Assembly (NCBI GenBank): GCA_002409585.1
Contig: DHNP01000042.1
Span: 10,112 to 37,105, forward strand
DNA: 26,994 nucleotides
DNA from: Ruminococcaceae bacterium UBA5413
GTDB lineage: Bacteria; Bacillota; Clostridia; Oscillospirales; Acutalibacteraceae
Direction: 5' to 3'
Shown: positions 1 to 7,381 of the stretch, in pieces
Position numbering within the stretch: the stretch's first letter is position 1
How the letters are laid out: the number at the start of each line of letters is the position of its first letter
The notes under the pieces: generated by a model
Seen by the model: the letters and a program-made list of their open reading frames with translations, nothing else
Told to the model about the DNA's origin: nothing
Database searches by the model: none
Made by a program: the position numbers and the translations under genes

Positions 1-138
1 GCCTTCGGCAGGAGCTTCGACATTGAAGGCATAGACTCAGGTAAGATAAGCGCTTCATATAAAAACGGCGTACTCGAGCTGAGCCTGCCCAAACTGGCGG
101 AAGCAAAGCCTGAAGTCAAAAAGATTCAAATAAGTTAA
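1..138 (+). CDS. Hsp20/alpha-crystallin small heat-shock protein, C-terminal fragment (5' end outside window)
   Basis: The frame is open from base 1 to a TAA at 136-138 and gives 45 residues. They align without gaps to the end of the next gene's product, with 33 of 45 identical, including the NGVLELSLPK segment typical of the last beta strands of the alpha-crystallin domain. Small heat-shock proteins of this family are ATP-independent cytoplasmic holdases that keep unfolding proteins soluble. The start, and any CIRCE or other heat-shock control element, lies left of the window. Only 60 bases separate it from the second copy, with no hairpin between, so the two are probably co-transcribed. The gene is cut by the window edge; I see no sign that it is a pseudogene. 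Confidence 0.9.
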   Translation, partial: AFGRSFDIEGIDSGKISASYKNGVLELSLPKLAEAKPEVKKIQIS

Positions 139-198
139 CTTCGCTTTGAGTATAAAAGAGTAAAAAAACAATAAACTATTTTAACAGGGGGTTTTATT

Positions 199-624
199 AT
201 GTTTGACCTGATTCCTTTTGAGCGCAGAAACAGCAGCCTGTTCGATACTTTCGACAAAATGATGGAAAACAGCTTCTTTAACGGTATGGAGAGCGATTTC
301 GCGCCATGCCGCACGGACATCATAGACAAAGGCGACAGGTTCCTGCTCAAAGCCGACATGCCCGGCTTTGACAAAGGCGAGATAAACATCGACATCCAGG
401 GCGACCAGCTTACCGTTTCGGCAGAACACAAAGAGGAAAAGAAAGACGAAAAGAAAAACTACGTGCGCTGCGAACGGCGTTACGGCGCTCTCAGCCGCAG
501 CTTTGACATAGAAGGCATTGACGCCGACAGGATAAGCGCGCAGTACAGCAACGGCGTGCTTGAGCTGAGCCTTCCGAAAGTAGCCGAAACAAAGCCTGAA
601 ACTAAGAAAATAGAAATAAAATAA
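199..624 (+). CDS. Hsp20/alpha-crystallin family small heat-shock protein
   Basis: The product has 141 residues, the usual size for bacterial Hsp20. A short N-terminal arm starting MFDLIPFERRN is followed by an alpha-crystallin domain from about residue 38 to the end. Family features visible are a DMPGFDKGEINID segment, a charged EEKKDEKK loop, a YGALSRSF segment and the NGVLELSLPK strand. The start ATG follows a G-rich ribosome binding site (GGGGG, about bases 186-190). The known family role is as an oligomeric ATP-independent holdase that passes clients to DnaK/ClpB. It is the second of two tandem copies. The pair diverges mostly at charged or small surface-type residues, as expected for an older local duplication. 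It ends at a strong hairpin at 646-683. No promoter of its own is obvious in the 60-base gap, so expression probably depends on the upstream copy's promoter. Confidence 0.95.
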   Translation: MFDLIPFERRNSSLFDTFDKMMENSFFNGMESDFAPCRTDIIDKGDRFLLKADMPGFDKGEINIDIQGDQLTVSAEHKEEKKDEKKNYVRCERRYGALSRSFDIEGIDADRISAQYSNGVLELSLPKVAETKPETKKIEIK

Positions 625-645
625 TCACGTAAGAATTGTTGGCAA

Positions 646-683
646 AATAAGCCCGGGCGCTTTGCAGAGCGTCCGGGCTTATT
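646..683. terminator. Rho-independent terminator, probably shared by hsp20 (+) and plsY (-)
   Basis: A 15-bp stem (646-660 with 669-683, one G-U pair) encloses an 8-base loop. On the minus strand the stem is followed by a T-rich run (TTATTTTG). On the plus strand the following bases are only moderately T-rich. It lies between two convergent genes. Confidence 0.8.
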
Positions 684-723
684 CCTCATAGTATTTTATA
701 TTTGTAGTTATACTTTAAGTAAT

Positions 724-1428
724 TTAATTATGTTTTATAGTCAGCGCCTGCTCCGTACCGTTTTTTATACGCGCGATGTTAGCCTTATGCTTATAAATCA
801 GTATGACCGAAAACGCGGCCGAAAGCGCCGTCGTTATCCATGCGTAAGAAAACGGCGCAGAACCGCTGCCGCTGTACGCATACCTGTCGCATAACGTTAC
901 GACAAGGTTGGCTATAGGGAAAGAAACCGCCGCGCAGATGGAGCCTATGGAAACTATCCTTTTTATGGCGAAACAGATGGCAAAAACCGACATGACAACG
1001 ATAAACACACGCCAGTCTATGAGAAGTATTATGCCGGCCGAAGCCAAAATGCCCTTGCCGCCTTTAAATTTAAAGTACAGCGGATAAATATGGCCTATTA
1101 TGCACGCAAGGCCTGCCACGTAAGCCCCGTACTGTATAAAGTAATACGGCAGGCTGTTCGCGCTGCAGAAGTAACCGAAAATCGCCTTGCTGAGGCAGAT
1201 GGAAAGGGCGCCTTTACCGAAGTCGAAAATAAAGGTGAACACTCCAGCCTTTACCCCTACCGAACGCAAAACATTTGTAAACCCCGCGTTTCCGCTTCCG
1301 AGTGTGCGTATGTCCCTGTGGTCAAACATGCGAGTGAAAATGATTGAAAAACTTATGCTGCCCAAAAGATATGAAACGGCGGCTGAAATGACAGCCGGCA
1401 GCCACAAAATTCCCAAAACATTCAACAT
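724..1428 (-). CDS. plsY: Glycerol-3-phosphate acyltransferase PlsY
   Basis: This polytopic membrane protein transfers an acyl group from acyl-phosphate (made by PlsX) to glycerol-3-phosphate, giving lysophosphatidic acid, the first step of phospholipid synthesis in most bacteria. The three family motifs are visible: the N-terminal GSISFS (LGS-type) loop, SGNAGFTNVLR, and GHIYPLYFKFKGGKG. Several hydrophobic helices lie between them. I place the start at the ATG at 1428, giving 234 residues. It is preceded by a strong GGGGAGGG site about 6 bases upstream, and family homology begins there. The frame stays open to 1494, but those 22 extra residues do not look like PlsY. The family usually has about 200 residues, so the C-terminal extension (HKANIARIKNG...) is slightly long. 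It is monocistronic, convergent with hsp20 and divergent from the AMMECR1 operon. Confidence 0.95.
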   Translation of the reverse strand: MLNVLGILWLPAVISAAVSYLLGSISFSIIFTRMFDHRDIRTLGSGNAGFTNVLRSVGVKAGVFTFIFDFGKGALSICLSKAIFGYFCSANSLPYYFIQYGAYVAGLACIIGHIYPLYFKFKGGKGILASAGIILLIDWRVFIVVMSVFAICFAIKRIVSIGSICAAVSFPIANLVVTLCDRYAYSGSGSAPFSYAWITTALSAAFSVILIYKHKANIARIKNGTEQALTIKHN

Positions 1429-1509
1429 AAGTTCCCTCCCCGTTAAGTTTTTTCCGGCGGCGGCTCCAAACTGCTTATTCCGCCCGCCGTACAAATAATT
1501 ATATTAGTA

Positions 1510-1538
1510 ATAATAGCACTATAGCCGTGCGCTTTCAA
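1510..1538 (-). promoter_or_regulatory. Candidate sigma-A promoter for plsY
   Basis: Read on the minus strand, a TTGAAA -35 box (1533-1538) is separated by 17 bases from a TATTAT -10 box (1510-1515). A TATAAT at 1498-1503 lies a little further downstream but has no matching -35. The predicted transcript starts about 75 bases before the plsY ATG. Confidence 0.5.
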
Positions 1539-1580
1539 GGCATTTTACGTAAAACACACTATAACGCGCATGGAAGCCGC

Positions 1581-1608
1581 TTAACATTTTCGGTAAACAG
1601 GTTATAAT
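1581..1608 (+). promoter_or_regulatory. Candidate sigma-A promoter for the AmmeMemoRadiSam operon
   Basis: A TTAACA -35 box (1581-1586), a 16-base spacer and a perfect TATAAT -10 box (1603-1608) lie about 85 bases upstream of the ATG at 1693. No other plausible promoter is seen for this operon. Confidence 0.65.
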
Positions 1609-1692
1609 TGATAATACACAGTGTAAAAAGATAACGTCCGGTAAGCAGCCGGTACGCACGCGGCAAGTTTAAACATGAAAGGTTGAGGTTTT

Positions 1693-3084
1693 ATGTCAAT
1701 TATAGGCGCTTTTATTATGCCGCACCCTCCCATAATAATTCCAGCCGTAGGCAAAGGCGAAGAAGCAAAAATATCAAAAACCGTAAACGCTTACAGGAAG
1801 GCCGCGGAACTCATAGCCTCCATGAAGCCTGAAACCATACTCGTAACCACCCCACATTCCGTAACGTACGCAGATTACCTCCATATATCCCCCGGCAGTT
1901 CGGCAAAGGGCAGCTTTGCGCGTTTCGGCGCACCGCAGGCAGCGGCAGAGTTCACATACGACACGGAGTTTGTCGCGGCCCTTACCGGCGAAGCTAAAAA
2001 AGCCGGCATACCCGCCGGAACTTTCGGCGAAAAAGACCCGTCGGTCGACCACGGCGCGCTTGTGCCGCTTACGTTTGTAAACGAAGCCTGCAAAAGTCCC
2101 TACAGGCTTGTGCGGTGCTCTGTTTCGGGGCTTGGCCCCCTCGTACACTACAATTACGGGAAATGCATAGCGGAAACGGCGGAAAAGCTCGGCCGGCGCA
2201 CGGTGATAATAGCAAGCGGCGACCTTTCGCATAAGCTTAAAGTAGACGGCCCCTACGGCTTTGCAAAAGAAGGGCCTGAGTTTGACCGGCAGGCAACGGA
2301 TGCGATGAAGTCAGCCGGCTTTATGCGTTTCCTTACGTTTGACAACGAGTTCTGCGAAGCCGCGGCCGTTTGCGGCCTGCCTTCGTTCACCATAATGGCC
2401 GGCGCTTTTGACCGCATCGCTTTACAGACTGATTTTCTATCATACGAAGGGCCTTTCGGCGTAGGGTACGCAGTATGCGCATTTACGCCGCTCGGAAAAG
2501 ACGAGAGCCGTGACTTCGGCAGCCAGTACATGGAGTACAGGCACAAGGCCATGAACAAAAGGCGCGGCAGCGAAGACGCATACGTACGCCTTGCTCGCCT
2601 TTCGCTTGAGTCATGGGTCGGTAAAGGCAGGCGCATAAGCGCGCCGGAAGGCCTGCCTGATGAAATGCTGCAAAAGTGCGCCGGCGTCTTCGTTTCGCTT
2701 AAAAAAGACGGCATTCTCCGCGGTTGCATAGGCACCATACTCCCGACGCAGGAAAACACGGCTGAAGAAATAATGCGCAGCGCCGTCAGCGCCGGCACGC
2801 GCGACCCGCGTTTTTCCCCTGTTGCACCTGACGAGCTGCCTGACATAGTCTACAGCGTTGACGTGCTCGGCGCGCCTGAGCCTGTAAGTTCTGAGAGCGA
2901 GCTTGACGTAAAGCGGTACGGCGTGATAGTGCAGGCCGGAGGCGGGCGCTGCGGGCTGCTCCTGCCGGACCTGCCGGGTATAGATACCGTAAAGGCGCAG
3001 CTTCATATTGCCATGCGTAAAGGCGGCATAAAGCCAAGCGACAGTTACAGTGTTGAACGCTTCCAGGTGGTGAGACACACATGA
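1693..3084 (+). CDS. AmmeMemoRadiSam system protein: LigB/MEMO-like domain fused to AMMECR1 domain
   Basis: The 463-residue product has two domains. Residues 1 to about 268 resemble the class III extradiol dioxygenase LigB / MEMO fold. Candidate metal or active-site residues are His11 in MPHPPI, His55 in TTPHS, Asp119-His120-Gly121, and the SGDLSH segment ending at His180. Residues about 294-461 are an AMMECR1 domain with the diagnostic LRGCIG motif (342-347), followed by AGTRDPRFSP. The set (AMMECR1, MEMO and a radical SAM protein) is recognised by co-occurrence across bacteria and archaea, but its reaction is not established to my knowledge. The gene overlaps the next one by four bases (ATGA), so the two are translationally coupled. 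GAGG at 1685-1688 precedes the ATG. Dioxygenase activity should not be assumed, since MEMO-type members of the fold lack it. Confidence 0.9.
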   Translation: MSIIGAFIMPHPPIIIPAVGKGEEAKISKTVNAYRKAAELIASMKPETILVTTPHSVTYADYLHISPGSSAKGSFARFGAPQAAAEFTYDTEFVAALTGEAKKAGIPAGTFGEKDPSVDHGALVPLTFVNEACKSPYRLVRCSVSGLGPLVHYNYGKCIAETAEKLGRRTVIIASGDLSHKLKVDGPYGFAKEGPEFDRQATDAMKSAGFMRFLTFDNEFCEAAAVCGLPSFTIMAGAFDRIALQTDFLSYEGPFGVGYAVCAFTPLGKDESRDFGSQYMEYRHKAMNKRRGSEDAYVRLARLSLESWVGKGRRISAPEGLPDEMLQKCAGVFVSLKKDGILRGCIGTILPTQENTAEEIMRSAVSAGTRDPRFSPVAPDELPDIVYSVDVLGAPEPVSSESELDVKRYGVIVQAGGGRCGLLLPDLPGIDTVKAQLHIAMRKGGIKPSDSYSVERFQVVRHT

Positions 3085-3914
3085 GCGCCTGCGTATGCCG
3101 CGTGTGCCCGCATATGTGCCGCATTGAAGAAGGCCGCGCCGGCTTCTGCCGCGCGCGCGCAAACAAAGGCGGAAAAATCGTATGCATAAGCTACGGTAAG
3201 CTGACCTCGCTTTCGCTTGACCCAATAGAAAAAAAGCCGCTCCGCCGTTTCCGCCCCGGCAGCATGATACTCTCGGCAGGCAGCTTCGGCTGCAACCTGC
3301 GATGCCCGTTCTGCCAAAACCACACGATTTCAATGTCAGGCGAAAAAGACGCTGAATTTTTATATACCGCTCCTAAAACGCTTGTAAGCAGGGCTGCCGG
3401 TCTTAAGCGCGCAGGCAACACGGGCCTTGCGTTCACATACAACGAGCCTTTCGTTTCATACGAGTACATGCGCGACTGCGCGGCCCTCGCGCATGAGGAA
3501 GGGCTTTGCACGGTTGCCGTAACCAACGGCTATGTCTGCGGAGGAGTCCTTGAAGAAACACTGCCGTTAATAGACGCCATGAATATAGACCTTAAAAGCT
3601 TTTCCGCCGGTTTTTACAGCAAAATAAACGGTGATGCCGAAACCGTAAAACATACCATAGAGGCATCCGTAAAAAGCGGCTGCCACGTCGAAGTTACGAC
3701 GCTGATAGTCCCCGGTGAGAACGACTCCAAAATTGAAATGGAAAACCTTTCGTCATGGCTCGCGGGCGTAAATCCCGAGATACCCCTGCACGTCACAAGG
3801 TTTTTCCCGCGCTATAAAATGTCCGGCAAAGCGGCCACTCCCGTAAGCACCGTATACTCCCTTGCGGCCGCCGCGCGTAAAAACCTCAAATACGTTTACG
3901 AGGGTAATTGCTGA
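3081..3914 (+). CDS. AmmeMemoRadiSam system radical SAM enzyme
   Basis: The product is a 277-residue radical SAM protein. The [4Fe-4S]-SAM motif CxxxCxxC is at Cys71, Cys75 and Cys78 (GCNLRCPFCQN), followed by the TYNEPFVSYEY and NIDLKSF strands typical of this subfamily. An N-terminal Cys cluster (Cys4, Cys6, Cys9, Cys13, Cys23, in a C-x2-C-P-H-x-C pattern) resembles that of PflA-like activases and related proteins, and may hold another metal centre. Members of this subfamily are often nearer 330 residues, so this one is somewhat short at the C-terminus, but it ends with a clean stop and the core is intact. It starts inside the stop of the preceding LigB-AMMECR1 gene, which supports one functional unit. 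The substrate is unknown; a role in modifying a partner protein or small molecule is inference only. Confidence 0.9.
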   Translation: MSACVCRVCPHMCRIEEGRAGFCRARANKGGKIVCISYGKLTSLSLDPIEKKPLRRFRPGSMILSAGSFGCNLRCPFCQNHTISMSGEKDAEFLYTAPKTLVSRAAGLKRAGNTGLAFTYNEPFVSYEYMRDCAALAHEEGLCTVAVTNGYVCGGVLEETLPLIDAMNIDLKSFSAGFYSKINGDAETVKHTIEASVKSGCHVEVTTLIVPGENDSKIEMENLSSWLAGVNPEIPLHVTRFFPRYKMSGKAATPVSTVYSLAAAARKNLKYVYEGNC

Positions 3915-3921
3915 AGCGTAT

Positions 3922-3969
3922 GCCGCGGGCGCAAGGCTCCGCTTTACAGAAGCTTCCGGCGGCTTTTTT
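3922..3969 (+). terminator. Probable terminator of the AmmeMemoRadiSam operon, overlapping the 3' end of the opposing gene
   Basis: The outer stem 3922-3929 / 3956-3963 pairs 7 of 8 positions, has an internal imperfect arm, and is followed directly by TTTTTT (3964-3969). The T-run lies inside the last codons of the convergent transglutaminase gene. Confidence 0.45.
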
Positions 3970-6187
3970 CTCCGGTAAAAATATACGGCACTGTAAAAAT
4001 CCTTTTTACAATATACTTTGGTACGCCGGCATAAATACGCATATATTTTAAAATCCGCTTCCGCGACGCGTTTATTCTTTGAGCGTCCTCCTTTTTAAGT
4101 TCCTCGCCGCCGTATGCCGCCCGCATATAAATGTCTGTCACACATATGAATTCACGGTAAAGGCCGCCGTCCCACTTAAGCTTTACGGCAAATTCATAAA
4201 ATGTTTCATGCGGCCTGCGCCTAAACCCGAACCTTTTAAGTACGGACAAAAGCCGTCCGTAGCAATAAGCGGCTTTAGCGTTAATGCCCTTTTGTTTTGC
4301 CCTGCGGTTTTTTATCAAAATACAAACCAAAAAAAGCAAAACCGGCACGCACAAAACCAGCGCGCCTATTTTTACCGCCAAAGGCATAACTTCATTGTTT
4401 TTGGCGGTTTCATTTACGCCTGCGTCAGACGAAAGCGTCCTGTCGGCGGCGTTGTTCCCTGCGGCTGTGTCTCCGGCGTGCGAGCCGCTCCCGCCGTCCG
4501 CCGTCGCGTCCACGGGATAAAACCCTAAAACGTCTGAATATACCTCCACCCACGCGTGCGCCTGCTCGTTAGTTATGACAAAATCCCCGTTAAAGTGCTC
4601 CTTTGGCGAGACGAAGCCGCATACATACCTTGCCGGCACGCCGGCTGACCGGAGCAGGACGGCCATAGCCGAAGCATAGTGCGCACAGTACCCCACGCGG
4701 CTTTCAAAAAGAAAATAGTCAACCATATCTTTCCCTTCTTCAGGCTGGGAAGGCGAAAGGGTATACGTACAGTTTTTCTGCAGGTAATTTTTTACGGCAG
4801 TTACCTTTTCATAGTCGCATGTACAGCCTTTTGTAATGGCCGCGGCCAAGTCTTTCGTGCGCTGTGTGACGGACGGGCCAATGTCAAGGTAAAGAGATTT
4901 TACCCTGCTCCTGTAGCTGTTATAAGAATTAACCGCGTCAGCATAACCGTCCTGCGACCCTTTGCCGCTCCACTCATCAAGGACGGCGTTAACAACGGAG
5001 TCACCGTCTTTTAAAATGCCGAGTACCTTTTGTGACTCCATGTCAGGCTGAGTGAACTCCGCCGTGTATGGCACGCCGGCAGGAACTTTGCCCTCAACGG
5101 TGTAGTCTTCGGAGGACGGACGCTTGAGCCACCCGTACTCCGAAGTAAAAGACAGCAGTCCCGCCGGCAGGAACATACACTTAAAGCTGCCCGTAATGTG
5201 CTGAACAGTTACTCTGTAAACAGGGAACGGGGTCTTTGCGCCCCTGAAATAATTTATGTATGCTTCCGTGTCCGCCGGAGAGTGCGCGTCAAAAAAATTC
5301 CTGTCGTATTTATAAGTGTAAGCCATCATCCACATGAAGCTTCCCGTACCGCAAAGGCTTGTTTCGGACTGTTTGTCGGCTTTAGTCCACTTTGAGCCTG
5401 TATAGCCCGTAAACGTGTCCGCCTTTAAATAAAAACTGTCGGCGGAAGAGCTGGCCCTAAGGGCGGCGTCGCTGTTAAGTTTAAGCGGCGCGCCGAAATT
5501 TTCCATGCTGTCGAGGTCGTCGTAGCTCGATACCGACGCCTGTTCGGCAGGCGCGGCTTTGGGGCGCAGGCGGAAATCTGTCTGTACGTAAAGGAAACGC
5601 GCGAGGGCAAGCACCGCCGCCGCCGCGAAAAGCGAGCCGCCGTATATCCACGCGGACTCTTTAAAATTACGCGTGTTTACCCTGCCGGCCAAAAGTTTTT
5701 CGGCGAGAAGCGCCACCGCTCCCGCGAGAAAAGTATAGTACGGCGCAGGCTTTGCTTCCATACCTGCAAACGACATGTAAAAGAACAGGGCCAGCCCGCC
5801 GGAAAGCATGAGCAAAACTGACCAAAGGCGTTTTGCGCACAGGCACACAACAGCGCAGACGCCTAAAACCACTGCCTGGAAAAGGTACCGCAGCAGCGTT
5901 TCATAGCCTAACCTTGGCCACGCATGGAAAGTTGCATAAAACGCGGCCATATATATAAAAATACCTGCTGAAAACGAAACGAGAGAAATTTTTAACGTAA
6001 GCCTGCTGTAAAACACGGCGTAAAGCAGCAGCAAAAAGGCGGCCGAGTACAGCAGCACTCCGAAAAAATCATCTTTCATGTTTTGCGGTATAAGGAAAAA
6101 GTCGAAAAGGTTTACGGATAAAGCCGCCGCGACAGGTATCGAAAACAGATAATCCGGCAGCATGCCGGCTATTTTTGCTTTCCGCAT
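3944..6187 (-). CDS. Membrane-anchored transglutaminase-like (TgpA-type) protein
   Basis: The 747-residue product begins with a block of about six hydrophobic helices (within residues 10-210). A large presumably extracytoplasmic region follows, containing a transglutaminase-like core. Then come one more membrane helix (around residues 600-622) and a basic cytoplasmic tail. The catalytic triad is readable: Cys501 in GYCAHYASA, His544 in QAHAWVEV and Asp560 in PVDAT. This is the TgpA/YebA-like architecture, known to be encoded beside MoxR and DUF58 genes. Whether it cross-links, hydrolyses or acts as a protease is not known for this protein. It is the last gene of a three-gene operon, 44 bases after the DUF58 gene, with a GGGGG site about 7 bases before the ATG. 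A linker rich in Gly, Ala, Asp and Asn follows the core before the last helix. Confidence 0.92.
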   Translation of the reverse strand: MRKAKIAGMLPDYLFSIPVAAALSVNLFDFFLIPQNMKDDFFGVLLYSAAFLLLLYAVFYSRLTLKISLVSFSAGIFIYMAAFYATFHAWPRLGYETLLRYLFQAVVLGVCAVVCLCAKRLWSVLLMLSGGLALFFYMSFAGMEAKPAPYYTFLAGAVALLAEKLLAGRVNTRNFKESAWIYGGSLFAAAAVLALARFLYVQTDFRLRPKAAPAEQASVSSYDDLDSMENFGAPLKLNSDAALRASSSADSFYLKADTFTGYTGSKWTKADKQSETSLCGTGSFMWMMAYTYKYDRNFFDAHSPADTEAYINYFRGAKTPFPVYRVTVQHITGSFKCMFLPAGLLSFTSEYGWLKRPSSEDYTVEGKVPAGVPYTAEFTQPDMESQKVLGILKDGDSVVNAVLDEWSGKGSQDGYADAVNSYNSYRSRVKSLYLDIGPSVTQRTKDLAAAITKGCTCDYEKVTAVKNYLQKNCTYTLSPSQPEEGKDMVDYFLFESRVGYCAHYASAMAVLLRSAGVPARYVCGFVSPKEHFNGDFVITNEQAHAWVEVYSDVLGFYPVDATADGGSGSHAGDTAAGNNAADRTLSSDAGVNETAKNNEVMPLAVKIGALVLCVPVLLFLVCILIKNRRAKQKGINAKAAYCYGRLLSVLKRFGFRRRPHETFYEFAVKLKWDGGLYREFICVTDIYMRAAYGGEELKKEDAQRINASRKRILKYMRIYAGVPKYIVKRIFTVPYIFTGEKSRRKLL

Positions 6188-6231
6188 ATTTTATACCCCC
6201 GGTGGGGCGGGCCATACGTCCGCCGTGAAAG

Positions 6232-7380
6232 TCATACGGTGATTTTGTTTATATCTATACCGGTGTTGCTTATATACTCGGTTATTTTCCGGCCGGAGGG
6301 GCTGTCAGCGCCCTCAGGTGCTATGTAAAAGAACATCGGATTTTTGCCCAGCCCCTTAAGGCCGGTTATGTAGCACGCGAGGTCGTAGTCAAGGTTCGGC
6401 GTGCATATTACGAAGTTTGAAAAGCCGCCCTGCGTACGTTCGCACCCGTCTACAAGGCTTTCCACCCTGTCGGCGGCATAGTACCCGCAAAGGGCTAAGT
6501 TTCCGGCCGCCTTTTGCAGCTCCGCGTAATCGTCTATATCATACGTAACAGCCAGTTTGTCTTTTTCAAAAATAATATGCGCCCTGCAGCCCTGGCCTAC
6601 CGCACAGTTTGCCGCGGCAAGCGCCGACTCAACCACGGCGTCAAAAACCGAAAGCGCCGTTTCGCCCGTAAAGCACGGCCTGTAAAGGTCGGCAAAAATG
6701 CTCACCTCGGGGCTTGAGGGATTTTCACATGCGCGGCTCATATACCTGCCTGTATGCGCCGTCAGTTTCCAATGTATTCTCCTTAAGCTGTCGCCCGGCA
6801 CATACCGCCTGACGGCGTCGAGCTCACCCGGCTTACTGTTTTGCGGCAGCATGCGGTACATCGGCTGCTCACCGTCATTTTCATTTATATTTATAAACCT
6901 GTCAATGCTCTCAATGCGCGGCAAAACAAGCACCTCATGGCGGTAATTGCGGTACGGGATGAAAAAAATATCAAGCGGGCCGTATATCCTTGCATTGAGG
7001 AAGCCTATTTTATATTTTCCTATATGTTTAAAAGAATAATTAAATTCAACAGACTGTTTTCCATGCGGCCGTACTGCCATATCCCTTTGGGTCTGCCCGC
7101 AGCCGTTGAAAAAAGCCGCCTTAACGTGCGTAAAGAAAAGCACGGAGTCGTTTACAAGGTCAAATTTATAGTGGAATTCCCTGCCCCTCGTACATGTTTT
7201 GTCGGCATCGTTTTCTTTAAACGAAAAGAACCTGTACACCAGCGCCATATGCGCCAAAGAAAACAAAACAATGCTTATCATAATGCAGAGCGGCATCCGG
7301 CCGAACACGTTCTGCATTTTAGTTGACGATATGACTGAAGCCGCAAATAAAAGCAGGAACACAGCGCAGCGTACTTTCAT
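6232..7380 (-). CDS. DUF58 domain-containing membrane protein
   Basis: The 382-residue product has two N-terminal hydrophobic segments (about residues 5-18 and 31-48), a beta-rich middle region, and the DUF58 hallmark at residues 191-208. There an R-x-Y-x-P-G-D-x2-R-x-I-H-W-K-x-T-A pattern is followed by an acidic residue a little later. The C-terminal part resembles a vWA-like fold, as described for the family. Proteins of this family are found with MoxR ATPases and transglutaminase-like proteins across many bacteria, and are thought to form a membrane-linked chaperone or maturation module; the client is unknown. Only one base separates it from the MoxR stop, and 44 bases separate it from the transglutaminase gene. 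It probably works with both neighbours. Confidence 0.92.
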   Translation of the reverse strand: MKVRCAVFLLLFAASVISSTKMQNVFGRMPLCIMISIVLFSLAHMALVYRFFSFKENDADKTCTRGREFHYKFDLVNDSVLFFTHVKAAFFNGCGQTQRDMAVRPHGKQSVEFNYSFKHIGKYKIGFLNARIYGPLDIFFIPYRNYRHEVLVLPRIESIDRFININENDGEQPMYRMLPQNSKPGELDAVRRYVPGDSLRRIHWKLTAHTGRYMSRACENPSSPEVSIFADLYRPCFTGETALSVFDAVVESALAAANCAVGQGCRAHIIFEKDKLAVTYDIDDYAELQKAAGNLALCGYYAADRVESLVDGCERTQGGFSNFVICTPNLDYDLACYITGLKGLGKNPMFFYIAPEGADSPSGRKITEYISNTGIDINKITV

Positions 7381-7381
7381 G

